DNA of 64,000 nt from Oscillospiraceae bacterium (lineage in GTDB: Bacteria > Bacillota > Clostridia > Oscillospirales > Ruminococcaceae): positions 124,001 to 188,000 of the forward strand of contig JAFUNR010000010.1 in NCBI GenBank assembly GCA_017472965.1. Reading direction: 5' to 3'. Every line of letters begins with the position of its first letter. Within the stretch, counting starts at the first letter, position 1. The position numbers were made by a program, and so were the translations under genes. The notes beneath the pieces were generated by a model. The model ran no database searches. It was not told the origin of the DNA and was given only the letters and a program-made list of their open reading frames with translations. This document shows, piece after piece, positions 25,570-34,387 of the stretch.

Positions 25570-26319
25570 ATGAATCTGGACAGAATCATTGCGGTGCGCA
25601 CCTCCAAGACCGTTTACCGCGACGGCGACAAAGTCATCAAGGTGTTTGACAACAACTACTCCAAGGCTGATGTGCTCAATGAAGCCCTGAATGCCGCCCG
25701 CGTGGAGGAGACCGGCCTGAATATCCCCAAAATTCTGGAAGTGACCAAGATCGAGGGCAAATGGGCCATCATCTCGGAGTATATCCCCGGCAAATCCCTT
25801 TCCCAGCTGATCAAGGAAAACCCCGAAAAGAAGGACGAGTACCTTGAACTGATGGTGGATGTACAGATGGAGATCCACCGCCAGAAATGCCCGCTGCTGA
25901 ACCGGCTGAAGGATAAGATGCAGCGCAAGATCTCCATGGCAGAGCTGGATGCCACCACCCGCTACGACCTGCACGCCCGTCTGGATGCCATGCCCAAGCA
26001 CGACAAGGTCTGCCACGGCGATCTGACCCCCTCCAACATTGTCATCACACCGGAGGGAATCCCCTATATCATCGACTGGGCACACGCCACGCAGGGCAAC
26101 GGCGCCGCCGATGCCGCCCGCAGCTACCTGACCTTCTGGCTGAACGGCGATATCTCCGGTGCGGAGAAGTACCTGAACCTGTACTGCAAAAAGAGCGACA
26201 CCGCCAAGCAGTATGTGCAGAAGTGGCTGCCCATCGTGGCTGCCTCCCAGTCCGTCAAGGGCAAGCCCGAAGAGCGCCAGTTCCTGCTGAACTGGGTCGG
26301 CGTGGTGGATTACCAATAA
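25570..26319 (+). CDS. Aminoglycoside phosphotransferase/choline-kinase-like protein kinase fold
   Basis: This 249-residue protein of the APH/choline-kinase fold has an N-terminal lobe (KVIKVFDN, then ISEYIPGKSLSQL as hinge) and the catalytic loop VCHGDLTPSNIVI with its Asp and Asn. The metal-binding Asp is in YIIDWAHA. The Brenner-type HGDxxxxN motif is complete, so the protein should be an active kinase. Its substrate is unknown; antibiotic resistance is not supported by context. It starts 40 bases after adhE and about 100 bases before the hydrogenase-sensor genes, which include a phosphatase. An opposing kinase/phosphatase pair is therefore possible. Confidence 0.82.
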   Translation: MNLDRIIAVRTSKTVYRDGDKVIKVFDNNYSKADVLNEALNAARVEETGLNIPKILEVTKIEGKWAIISEYIPGKSLSQLIKENPEKKDEYLELMVDVQMEIHRQKCPLLNRLKDKMQRKISMAELDATTRYDLHARLDAMPKHDKVCHGDLTPSNIVITPEGIPYIIDWAHATQGNGAADAARSYLTFWLNGDISGAEKYLNLYCKKSDTAKQYVQKWLPIVAASQSVKGKPEERQFLLNWVGVVDYQ

Positions 26320-26341
26320 TTTCTGCTGTCAGACTTTACCA

Positions 26342-26372
26342 ATGGAGCCGGCTCCTCTTGTGCCGGCTCCAT
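26342..26372 (+). other. Intercistronic hairpin without clear U-tract
   Basis: The perfect stem ATGGAGCCGG/CCGGCTCCAT has an 11-base loop and is followed by CCCTCTGTT, a poor U-tract. It could be a weak terminator or an RNA-processing hairpin between the kinase gene and the hydrogenase-sensor genes. Confidence 0.5.
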
Positions 26373-26420
26373 CCCTCTGTTAAAATAACACATAGAATAA
26401 AGATAGAATTGGAGATCATT

Positions 26421-26660
26421 ATGAAAATCACGGTTTGTATCGGTTCCTCCTGCCATCTGAAAGGCTCCCGCCAGATCGTCGAGGAGCTGCAGTACCTGAT
26501 CGCGCAGAACAATCTGCAGGATGTCGTCGATCTGGGCGGCACCTTCTGCATGGGCAACTGCCAGAAAGGCGTTTGCGTTACTCTGGATGACACCTTCTTC
26601 TCTCTCACTCCCGACACCACCAAGGAATTCTTTGAAAAGGAAGTCCTGACCCGCGTATGA
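26421..26660 (+). CDS. Small thioredoxin-like [2Fe-2S] protein (NuoE C-terminal type)
   Basis: This 79-residue protein corresponds to the thioredoxin-fold [2Fe-2S] domain of NuoE/HydC. Four cysteines are placed as in that family, with CIGSSC near the N-terminus and CMGNC near residue 45. It probably carries a single [2Fe-2S] cluster and moves electrons to or from the hydrogenase-like protein encoded downstream. Its stop overlaps the next start as ATGA. The neighbouring gene is a paralogue with the same spacing of cysteines. No NuoF-like flavoprotein is nearby, so it is not part of a classical bifurcating hydrogenase here. Confidence 0.85.
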   Translation: MKITVCIGSSCHLKGSRQIVEELQYLIAQNNLQDVVDLGGTFCMGNCQKGVCVTLDDTFFSLTPDTTKEFFEKEVLTRV

Positions 26661-26926
26661 TCGTGCAGGTCTGTGTCGGTTCCTCCTGCCATCTGAAAGG
26701 ATCGCCGGAGGTAGTCGACCTTTTGCGCAAACATCTCGCCGCCGACAAGCTGGAGGACGATGTGATCCTGATGGGTGCATTCTGCATCGGCAAATGCAAC
26801 CGCGAAGGCGTTACCGTCCAGCTGGACGACGAGATCGTCTGTGGTGTGAACAGAGAGAATTTTTTGGATTTTTACCGTCAGCACATCCGCGAGCCTCTGC
26901 TGAACGGAGGTGCCTCCAATGGCTGA
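26657..26926 (+). CDS. Second small thioredoxin-like [2Fe-2S] protein
   Basis: This 89-residue paralogue of the preceding protein shares the N-terminal block CVGSSCHLKGS almost residue for residue and the second pair CIGKC. It is ten residues longer at the C-terminus. It is translationally coupled at both ends: ATGA overlap with the upstream gene and an eight-base overlap with the sensory hydrogenase. Retention of two tandem copies, rather than one, suggests two sequential electron-transfer steps or a heterodimer; this is inference. Confidence 0.85.
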   Translation: MIVQVCVGSSCHLKGSPEVVDLLRKHLAADKLEDDVILMGAFCIGKCNREGVTVQLDDEIVCGVNRENFLDFYRQHIREPLLNGGASNG

Positions 26927-28595
26927 TTTTCTGAAGCTGAAAAAATCCAACTGCAAAAACTGCTATAAATGCATCCGGCACTGTCCGGTCAAATCCATCC
27001 GCTTCTCCGGCAATCAGGCCCATATCGTGGGCAACGAGTGCATTCTGTGCGGCCGCTGTTTTGTTGTTTGCCCCCAGAACGCCAAGGAGATCACCGATGC
27101 CACCGAGACCGTCAAGGTGCTGCTGGCCGGCGACGATCCGGTTTATGTCAGCCTTGCTCCTTCCTTTATCGCCAACTATGACGATGTGGGTATCGAAGAA
27201 ATGCGCCGTGCGCTGAAGCTGCTCGGCTTTGCCGATGTGGAGGAAACTGCCATCGGCGCCACAATCGTCAAGCGGGAATACGAGCGTATGCTGCACGAGG
27301 ATAAACGGGATATCGTCATCTCCTCCTGCTGCCATTCCATCAATCTGATGATCCAGAAGTATTTCCCCGGCGCGCTGCAGTATCTGGCCAATGTCCAGAG
27401 CCCCATGCTGGCGCACTGCGCCGACATCAAGCGGCGGCATCCGGGTGCCAAAACAGTCTTTATCGGTCCCTGCCTTGCCAAAAAGGACGAAGCAGACTAC
27501 TATAAAGGCATCACCGACGCCGTCATGACCTACGACGAGCTGACCCGCTGGCTGGAGGCCGAGCACATCACGCTGGAGCACCGCGTTGACAAAACCGAGG
27601 CCAGCCGCGCCCGTCTTTTCCCCACCACCGGCGGCATCCTCAAGACTATGGCCTGTGATGAGCCCGGTTACTCCTACATTGCGCTGGACGGCATCGAAAA
27701 CTGCATGACCGCGCTGCGCGACATTGAAGCCGGTAAGGTGCACAATTGCTTTATCGAAATGTCCGCCTGCGTAGGCAGCTGTATCGGCGGTCCCGTCATG
27801 GAAAAGAACCATCACGAGCCTGTCGGTGATTACATCCGCATCAACCGTTATGCCGGTAAAGAGGATTTCGATGTGGCGCAGCCCGCAGCTTCCTCTTTGC
27901 ACAAAAGCATCGTCTATATCGAAAAGGAAGCCAAATACCCCAGCGAGACGGAGATCTGTTCCATTCTGCGCCAGATGGGCAAGTTCAAGCCCAGCGACGA
28001 GCTGAACTGCGGCTCCTGCGGATATGACAGCTGCCGCGCCAAGGCCGTCGCCATTTATCAGGGAAAAGCCGATGTTTCCATGTGTCTGCCCTTCCTGAAG
28101 GATCGTGCGGAAAGCTTCTCCGACAATGTGCTGAACAACACGCTGAACGGCATTGTTGTGGTCAATGACAAGCTGGAGGTACAGCAGATCAACCGTGCCG
28201 CCATCAAAATGATGAATCTGCGTGCCGCTGCGGATGTACTGGGCGAACCTGTGGTGCGTATTCTGGACCCGATCGCCTTCCTGCAGGTACAGAACACCGG
28301 CCGGAGCATCAATGACCAGCTGACCTTCCTGGCAGAATATAACCGCTATGTGGAGCAAACCATCGTCAACGACAGCGAAAACCATCTGCTCATCTGTTTT
28401 CTGCGTGATGTCACCGAAGAGCAGATGCAGCGCGAAAAGCGGGAGCAGCTGAACCGCAAAACCATTGAAACCGCCGATAATGTGGTGGAAAAGCAGATGC
28501 GTATCGTACAGGAGATCGCATCTCTGCTGGGCGAAACGGCCGCTGAAACCAAGATCGCCCTGACCAAGCTGAAGGAGTCGATCGGCAATGAATAA
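26919..28595 (+). CDS. Sensory [FeFe] hydrogenase with PAS domain (group C type)
   Basis: This 558-residue protein contains, in order, two [4Fe-4S] ferredoxin motifs (CKNCYKCIRHCP and CILCGRCFVVCP, residues 12-55) and an H-cluster domain (about 75-320). Then come a four-Cys iron-sulfur motif CGSCGYDSC...C (about 370-395), a PAS domain (about 405-510) and a C-terminal helix. H-cluster cysteines are in SSCCHS, FIGPCLAKKDE and SACVGSCIGGP. These differ from catalytic enzymes (TSCCP and MACxGGCxxGGG) in the way known for putative H2-sensing members. ATG 26919 follows GGAGG and overlaps the upstream gene. The PAS part likely relays H2 or redox state to the downstream phosphatase. Confidence 0.88.
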   Translation: MADFLKLKKSNCKNCYKCIRHCPVKSIRFSGNQAHIVGNECILCGRCFVVCPQNAKEITDATETVKVLLAGDDPVYVSLAPSFIANYDDVGIEEMRRALKLLGFADVEETAIGATIVKREYERMLHEDKRDIVISSCCHSINLMIQKYFPGALQYLANVQSPMLAHCADIKRRHPGAKTVFIGPCLAKKDEADYYKGITDAVMTYDELTRWLEAEHITLEHRVDKTEASRARLFPTTGGILKTMACDEPGYSYIALDGIENCMTALRDIEAGKVHNCFIEMSACVGSCIGGPVMEKNHHEPVGDYIRINRYAGKEDFDVAQPAASSLHKSIVYIEKEAKYPSETEICSILRQMGKFKPSDELNCGSCGYDSCRAKAVAIYQGKADVSMCLPFLKDRAESFSDNVLNNTLNGIVVVNDKLEVQQINRAAIKMMNLRAAADVLGEPVVRILDPIAFLQVQNTGRSINDQLTFLAEYNRYVEQTIVNDSENHLLICFLRDVTEEQMQREKREQLNRKTIETADNVVEKQMRIVQEIASLLGETAAETKIALTKLKESIGNE

Positions 28596-29760
28596 TCTTT
28601 GTGCCGACATCGGCTTCCGCAGCGTCAACCACATCGGCGAGGAGCTGTGCGGTGACCACATCGATGTGGTGGAACAGAGCGACGATTCCTGTGTGGTCGT
28701 TCTTGCAGACGGTCTGGGCAGCGGCGTCAAGGCCAGCATTCTGTCCACGCTGACCTCCAAGATCATCTCCACCATGCTTGCCGCCGGTCTTTCCATTGAG
28801 GATTGTGTCGAGACCATCGCCGCCACCCTGCCGGTGTGCTCGGTGCGCGGTGTGGCTTACTCCACCTTCACCATTATCCACCTTGTCAACAATGAGGAAG
28901 CGGATATCATCCAGTATGACAATCCCCTGCTCATCATGCTGCGCGGCGGCCGCAACTACGACTACCCCCGCACCGAGATGAATATCGGCGGCAAAAAGAT
29001 CTACCGTTCGCGGGTACACCTGCGGGAAAACGATGTTTTCATCGCCATGAGCGACGGCTGTATCCACGCAGGCGTGGGAATGTCGCTGAATTTCGGCTGG
29101 GACCGGCGGGAGATCATCGATTTCATGGAGGGGATCGTCGATGTGGGCTACACCGCCAAGACGCTGGCCACCATGCTGCTGGAGGAATGCAACAAGCTGT
29201 ACAACTATCGTCCCGGCGATGATACCACCGTATGTGCGGTGCGCATCCGCCGGCGCGAGCCGATGAATATGCTGTTCGGCCCGCCCTCCAACCGGGACGA
29301 CTGCAACAAAATGATGGCTCTCTTTTTCGCCAAAGAGGGAAAACACATCGTATGCGGCGGCTCCACCAGCGCCATGGTATCCGAATACCTGCGCAAGCCG
29401 CTGCGTGCGAAGCTGGATTTCACCGATCCGGAGATCCCGCCCACCGCAGAGATCGACGGCGTGGATCTTGTCACCGAGGGTGTTATCACCGTCAACAAGG
29501 TGCTGACCTACGCCAAGGATTATCTGGAGGATAACCGCAGCTACGAACACTGGAGCTTTAAAAAAGACGGCGCTTCCCAGATCGCGCAGCTGCTTTTTGA
29601 AGAAGCCACCGATATCAACTTCTATGTGGGCCGTGCCATCAATCCCGCCCACCAGAACCCCAACCTGCCCATCACTTTCAGCATCAAAATGAATCTGGTC
29701 AGCGAGCTTTCCGATTGTCTGCGCCGGATGGGCAAACGCATCAAGGTCAGTTATTTCTGA
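28588..29760 (+). CDS. SpoIIE-type PP2C serine/threonine phosphatase
   Basis: This 390-residue protein has an N-terminal PP2C/SpoIIE phosphatase domain (residues 1-235). Metal-binding acidic residues are in GDHID, VLADGLGSGVKAS, MSDGCIHAG and GDDTTVCAV. A further 150 residues (about 240-390) containing GGSTSAMVSEYLRKPL have no function I recognise. There is no membrane segment, unlike SpoIIE itself. It overlaps the sensory hydrogenase gene by eight bases and precedes a second hydrogenase, so it probably dephosphorylates a regulator in response to H2. The target is not in the window unless it is a substrate of the APH-like kinase. Confidence 0.88.
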   Translation: MNNLCADIGFRSVNHIGEELCGDHIDVVEQSDDSCVVVLADGLGSGVKASILSTLTSKIISTMLAAGLSIEDCVETIAATLPVCSVRGVAYSTFTIIHLVNNEEADIIQYDNPLLIMLRGGRNYDYPRTEMNIGGKKIYRSRVHLRENDVFIAMSDGCIHAGVGMSLNFGWDRREIIDFMEGIVDVGYTAKTLATMLLEECNKLYNYRPGDDTTVCAVRIRRREPMNMLFGPPSNRDDCNKMMALFFAKEGKHIVCGGSTSAMVSEYLRKPLRAKLDFTDPEIPPTAEIDGVDLVTEGVITVNKVLTYAKDYLEDNRSYEHWSFKKDGASQIAQLLFEEATDINFYVGRAINPAHQNPNLPITFSIKMNLVSELSDCLRRMGKRIKVSYF

Positions 29761-29787
29761 CAAAACATATCACGAAGGGAGACGGCT

Positions 29788-31221
29788 ATGTCATCCATAC
29801 GCAAATTTGACACCAAAGTCCAACATCTGAAATATAAGGTACTGCGCGAGGTTGCGCGGCTTGCCTGGAACGACGAGCTGCTGGAACATGCTCTGGATAT
29901 TCCCAAGACCATCGCGCCCGGCAAGGTGCCCACCCACCGCTGCTGTGTTTACAAGGAACGCGCCATTCTGGCCGAGCGTGTCAAGCTGGCTATGGGCGGT
30001 GACAAAACCAACCCCAATGTGATCGAGATCATCGATATCGCCTGTGATGAATGCCCCATGGGCGGCTACGAAGTGACCACCGCATGCCGCGGCTGTCTCG
30101 CCCACCGGTGCGAGGATGTATGTAAACGCGGCGCCATCAGCTTTGACCACAACCATGTCGCCCACATCGATAAGAGCAAGTGTGTGGAGTGCGGCCAGTG
30201 TGCCAAGGTGTGCCCGTTCGGTGCGATCAGCAATTTCCAGCGCCCCTGCGTGCGCAGCTGCAAGGTAAAGGCGATCTCGATGGATGAAAACAAGGCCGCC
30301 AGCATCGACAACAACAAATGCATCTCCTGCGGTGCCTGCGTTTATCAGTGCCCCTTCGGTGCGATCAATGACAAATCCTTCATTCTGGATGTCATCGACA
30401 TCATAAAAAAGAGTGAGGGTTCCAAAAAACACAAGGTCTATGCCGTGATCGCACCGTCTATCTCCAGCCAGTTCACCTATGCCCGTCTGGGTCAGGTGGT
30501 GGCCGGCATTAAAGCACTGGGTTTCCACACCGTCATTGAAGCAGCACTGGGCGCCGACATGGTCGCCATGGCCGAAAGCCGTGAACTGGTGGAAAAAGGC
30601 TTCCTGACCAGCAGCTGCTGCCCGGCATTCGTTGCATACATTGAGAAAAACTTTCCCGCTATGGTGGAGCACATCTCCCACAACCCCTCCCCTGCCGCCG
30701 CGCTGGGTAAATTCATCAAGCAGACCGACCCCTCTGCCAAGGTCATCTTCATCGGCCCATGCACTGCCAAAAAGATGGAGTTCCAGAAAGAAGCCGTCCG
30801 TCCTTACATTGACAGTGTCATCACCTTTGAAGAGCTGCAGGCGCTGATCGACAGCCGCGATCTGGATATCGCCGGTATGGAGGATGATGTGCTGGACAAT
30901 GCCTCCTACTTCGGGCGCATCTTCGCCCGCAGCGGCGGTCTGTGCGATGCTGTAACGCAGGCGCTGAAAGAACAGAACATCGATTTCAAGCTGAAGGCGC
31001 TACCCTGCGATGGTATTGAAGCCTGCCGTATGGCTCTGCTGAAGGCAAGCAAAAAAGTTTTAGATGCCAACTTTATTGAAGGCATGGCCTGCGTGGGCGG
31101 CTGTATCGGCGGCGCCGGCTGCCTGACTCACGGCGAAAAGAACAAGGCCGAGGTGGACAAATACGGCAGCGAAGCTCATGAAAAAACCATCAGCGATGCC
31201 ATCAGTCTGCTGAATTTCTGA
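29788..31221 (+). CDS. [FeFe] hydrogenase, group B type
   Basis: This 477-residue iron-iron hydrogenase has several ferredoxin-type cysteine motifs in its N-terminal half, including CRGCLAHRCEDVC, CVECGQCAKVCPFGA and CISCGACVYQCPFGA (about residues 90-195). It has a complete H-cluster domain with TSSCCPAFVAYIE (P1), FIGPCTAKKMEF (P2) and EGMACVGGCIGGAG (P3). Unlike the protein encoded upstream, the P1 proline is retained, so catalytic H2 turnover is plausible. The architecture fits the poorly characterised group B. It starts 27 bases after the phosphatase gene. No maturation genes (hydE, hydF, hydG) are in the window. Confidence 0.9.
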   Translation: MSSIRKFDTKVQHLKYKVLREVARLAWNDELLEHALDIPKTIAPGKVPTHRCCVYKERAILAERVKLAMGGDKTNPNVIEIIDIACDECPMGGYEVTTACRGCLAHRCEDVCKRGAISFDHNHVAHIDKSKCVECGQCAKVCPFGAISNFQRPCVRSCKVKAISMDENKAASIDNNKCISCGACVYQCPFGAINDKSFILDVIDIIKKSEGSKKHKVYAVIAPSISSQFTYARLGQVVAGIKALGFHTVIEAALGADMVAMAESRELVEKGFLTSSCCPAFVAYIEKNFPAMVEHISHNPSPAAALGKFIKQTDPSAKVIFIGPCTAKKMEFQKEAVRPYIDSVITFEELQALIDSRDLDIAGMEDDVLDNASYFGRIFARSGGLCDAVTQALKEQNIDFKLKALPCDGIEACRMALLKASKKVLDANFIEGMACVGGCIGGAGCLTHGEKNKAEVDKYGSEAHEKTISDAISLLNF

Positions 31222-31233
31222 AATCATCCTACA

Positions 31234-31274
31234 CAAAAAAACGGAAGCTCTTTTCACGGAGCTTCCGTTTTTTA
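31234..31274. terminator. Bidirectional terminator after hydrogenase cluster
   Basis: The stem ACGGAAGCTC/GAGCTTCCGT is flanked by AAAAAA and TTTTTT, serving the hydrogenase operon and the convergent alkD-like operon. Confidence 0.88.
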
Positions 31275-31283
31275 CACATAATT

Positions 31284-31982
31284 TCATCGGCGGCAGGCAC
31301 GAAGAAAATCCTTCTGTTCCTGTGTCAGCTGATAGCTTTCGCAGGCCTTTTGCACCGTTTTGCCGTGTACCCATACAGGCAGCCGCCGCTGCACGATCCA
31401 CGGCAGCGCCGCATTCCACTGATGTACCAGTGCCATGCTGAAATACCACGCCGCCGCCATGCGGACATAGTATTCCTCTTTGCAGGGACCGGTGAGCACA
31501 GCCTGTGCGACCTGAGACAGATGCTCTTCCTCAAACGCCGTTTGTACAAAACACAGCATTGTCACCATACCGAAGCGCACCGTATAGCACCGATCGCTTT
31601 GCAGCCAGCGAGCCGCGGCAGCCTGTGCCTGCTGCGGATACCCGTCCAAAAGCACCGCGGCGCGGCCGTCACAGGTGGCCCAGTTGTCGATGTAAGGCAA
31701 AAAAGCTTCCACCTGCGCAAGACGGGTCCCGATATCGTTTTTCTGCAGCGCCAGCAGCTCCATGTGCAGATTGTTTTCCTCGTAATACGCATGGGGCAGC
31801 TGTACAAGAAACTGCTGCACCTCCGCCGGACGGGTGCGGATCAGCTGCTTTGCATAACGACGCAAAGCCGGCGTGCGCACACCAAGAACCGTCATTTTAT
31901 CCACTGTCGGCAGCAGAGCGGACTGAAAATCCCGGTATTTTTCATCCGTCAGCGCGGCAAGCTCCCGCTGAATACGGGTCAC
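31284..31982 (-). CDS. DNA alkylation repair protein (AlkD-like)
   Basis: This 232-residue all-helical protein of the AlkD HEAT-like family has family landmarks VLGVRTPALRRYAK near residue 33, PYIDNWATCDGRAA near residue 95, and YYVRMAAAWYFSMAL near residue 170. AlkD-type glycosylases remove 3-methyladenine and 7-methylguanine by stacking rather than base flipping. Start codon GTG 31982 overlaps the stop of the upstream GH78 gene by four bases (GTGA), so translation is coupled. The functional link between a glycosidase and a repair protein is not obvious. Confidence 0.88.
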   Translation of the reverse strand: MTRIQRELAALTDEKYRDFQSALLPTVDKMTVLGVRTPALRRYAKQLIRTRPAEVQQFLVQLPHAYYEENNLHMELLALQKNDIGTRLAQVEAFLPYIDNWATCDGRAAVLLDGYPQQAQAAAARWLQSDRCYTVRFGMVTMLCFVQTAFEEEHLSQVAQAVLTGPCKEEYYVRMAAAWYFSMALVHQWNAALPWIVQRRLPVWVHGKTVQKACESYQLTQEQKDFLRACRR

Positions 31983-34360
31983 AGATCCGTCACCTCACGG
32001 CTGACGATACCGGCAGCGCTACCCACCGCGCCCCGCATCCAGCGCAGACCGCACAGATGTGCCTGCTTTTGCATGGCGGCTTTTTGGGTATCCGGCGGGA
32101 TCACCGTACGGGTATCCAGATCAAACACTCTTGGAATATCCAATCCCAGAATATCCCGCATCAGATGAACTGCCGTATGCGCCGCAAAGCCGTGGCAGCG
32201 GCTGGTATTGCCCAGCTCACGGGTCTCCCACAGGGTACCGGGGCCTTCCGACAGCTGAGGCAGATACAGTGCCTTCAGCTCCCGCAGAAGGTTATCGTAC
32301 TCGCCCCATTTTGCCAGCAGATCCATACGGATACAAAGCCCGATGAACAAACCGCTTGCGCCGATCTGCGTGCTGGGCGGCACAAGCGGCGCCGGCCCCA
32401 TGGCGCGCACCACAGCGCGGGCAACCGCGGGGATCTCCTCTTTTGCATAAAGCTCTGCCCAGAGCATGGTATACTGGCAAGCCTCGCTGTAGCGGTCATT
32501 CATTTTCAGCTTGCCATCCTCATACCGCAGGCTATCCGGGAAAAACGGCTTATCCAGAAAATCACTGCCATCGTTGACCGCCAGTGCACCCCGCAGCACT
32601 TTACGGATGCGGCTGCCCTCTTCGGCCCAATCGGCACGGTGATACAGCTGTCCCAGCCGGATGAGCATAAACGCATACAGTGCATTGGCCGCCGTAGAAA
32701 TGGGCAGCGTATTCTGCGGATGATTCGACTGCGACCAGTCGATAAAGACAAAGGGCATATCCTGCAGCAGGCCGCTTTCACCGATATACCGCTTGCTGCC
32801 GGCAACAAAATCCTCCACACGCTTCTGATGATCCAGCGCCAGCTGCAAATCGCCGCTGCGCTCCACATATTCCACCAACTCCAACATCAGCCAGAAGGAC
32901 CAGGTAGTGATGGCCGGTGCACCGGGCAGCTTGTTGGCCGGATATACCTCCGGGAAGAAATTGTTGGCTGCACCGATGCCGTCACCGTAGGGCGCAAGCA
33001 GGAAGTTTTCGATAAAGGCCTTCTCCACCGAAAGATCTCCCCAGAGCAGAGCCGCCGCACGGGCAGTCCACAGCGAATCGCACAGCCAGCCGCCGCGTTC
33101 GCGCTCGGGACAATCCATAAAGATATCCAGCGTATTGAGCTGCAGCGTGCGGCGTGCGGCGGCATACAGCCGGTTGACATCCTCATCCGAGCAATGGAAA
33201 TTACCGCAGCCGTTATCGGGATAGCAGAACTCCCGCACATGGATATCACTGACACTGCAATCTCCCACTGTCTCGCCATCCTGTGCACGGAAGATGAAAC
33301 GGAGATGCCGCGCCATCGCCGGCTCCATGGAAAGGAACCGCGTGGTACCCGCCGGCAGATACAGCCGTGTGACAGGATTTGCACCGTCAATCATATTGCT
33401 TTTACGGTCATATTCCTTGATAAACTCCTGATGGATCACATCCAGCAGACAGGGTTTTTCGCAGCTGACGGTAAAACCGATAAAACCAAGCAGCGGTGCA
33501 CCGAAATCAAAGACAGCACAGGGACTTTCGCCACTGACAGTACCGGTGAAGGAAACGCCGTCCTGCATCCATTTTGCCGATGCACGCAGCGCTCCGTCCA
33601 CCGTCTGCACATAATCGTACAGGGGACGGGCAGACAGCTTCTGATAGTAATCCTTATAGATCCGCTCGAACCACAGCGGCGGGATCAGAATGCTTCTGTC
33701 GATACAGCTGCCGAATAACGCGGTCAGCCGTGCTCCGGTGCACTTCTTCAGCGTGGGCAATGCCATACGGCGGGGCAGCAGCCCGGGCATGGGAGCAGTG
33801 CAGACCGCAGCCTTCTGCCAATCCAGCTGCGGTACATCTGCCGCAGTACCGGTACGCCATGCGGTATAGGCTGCATCCAGATGGTAGACCTCTGTATTCT
33901 GGCGGCAGTGGGAGATTTTCTCGCTGTATTCATCCCGCTGGGTCAGACGCACCGCATCCCACGCCTCATCGGTGGCAAACACAGAGACACCATCCATGAA
34001 CAGCTCTGCCAGCAGCATGGAGCTTTCGCAGGTCTGGTCGTTGGAGTATCCGCCAAGGCAGCCCACCGAAGCGGATGTCTCCACCGCAAAATGATTTTCA
34101 CCCGTGTGCAGATACGGCAGAATGTCCAGCATATCCACCCGCAGATGACCGTGAGCGGTACGCGCCGGCCCGTGCATAACAAAAACACCGTTGACATACA
34201 ACCGGTAGACGCTGCGGGCGGTGATATGCAGCACGGCAGCAGCCGGCAGAGCATCCAGCACAAGATCTCTGCGGAAGCCGGCCTGTACATTCAGCGTTTC
34301 CTCCAGTCCCTTCAGAAAAACGGGTCTGGCATGAACAAAAAACTTTTCGCTCTGTTCCAT
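31979..34360 (-). CDS. Alpha-L-rhamnosidase-like protein (GH78-related)
   Basis: This 793-residue multidomain protein has N-terminal beta-sandwich parts (about residues 15-370) and an (alpha/alpha)6-barrel (about 400-730). The barrel carries the GH78-like motif DCPERERGGWLCDS, comparable to the [14 protein letters not shown] of the second GH78 gene in this window. The Arg-Glu pair and following Asp are kept, but the W-T-G-D core reads W-L-C-D. No signal peptide is visible, so imported rhamnosides would be the substrate. The start is ATG 34360 after AAAGGAT. It is the second gene of a three-gene unit with DUF1653 and alkD-like genes. Confidence 0.82.
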   Translation of the reverse strand: MEQSEKFFVHARPVFLKGLEETLNVQAGFRRDLVLDALPAAAVLHITARSVYRLYVNGVFVMHGPARTAHGHLRVDMLDILPYLHTGENHFAVETSASVGCLGGYSNDQTCESSMLLAELFMDGVSVFATDEAWDAVRLTQRDEYSEKISHCRQNTEVYHLDAAYTAWRTGTAADVPQLDWQKAAVCTAPMPGLLPRRMALPTLKKCTGARLTALFGSCIDRSILIPPLWFERIYKDYYQKLSARPLYDYVQTVDGALRASAKWMQDGVSFTGTVSGESPCAVFDFGAPLLGFIGFTVSCEKPCLLDVIHQEFIKEYDRKSNMIDGANPVTRLYLPAGTTRFLSMEPAMARHLRFIFRAQDGETVGDCSVSDIHVREFCYPDNGCGNFHCSDEDVNRLYAAARRTLQLNTLDIFMDCPERERGGWLCDSLWTARAAALLWGDLSVEKAFIENFLLAPYGDGIGAANNFFPEVYPANKLPGAPAITTWSFWLMLELVEYVERSGDLQLALDHQKRVEDFVAGSKRYIGESGLLQDMPFVFIDWSQSNHPQNTLPISTAANALYAFMLIRLGQLYHRADWAEEGSRIRKVLRGALAVNDGSDFLDKPFFPDSLRYEDGKLKMNDRYSEACQYTMLWAELYAKEEIPAVARAVVRAMGPAPLVPPSTQIGASGLFIGLCIRMDLLAKWGEYDNLLRELKALYLPQLSEGPGTLWETRELGNTSRCHGFAAHTAVHLMRDILGLDIPRVFDLDTRTVIPPDTQKAAMQKQAHLCGLRWMRGAVGSAAGIVSREVTDL

Positions 34361-34387
34361 CTTTTCATCCTTTCGTTTCACTTTGCC

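Noticed and set aside
22902-25607. A 901-codon open frame on the minus strand opposite adhE
   Set aside because: It is the shadow of a high-GC gene: no ribosome site, repetitive Gly/His/Gln-rich translation, and it mirrors adhE codon periodicity.
25570-26319. Aminoglycoside resistance gene
   Set aside because: The kinase motif is APH-like, but the gene sits between adhE and hydrogenase-sensor genes with no mobile-element context; the fold is shared by many unrelated kinases.
26376-26391. Rex-like inverted repeat GTTAAAATAAC before the [2Fe-2S] genes
   Set aside because: The half-sites are three bases apart rather than the six required between GTTA and TAAC in a Rex box, as seen before adhE.
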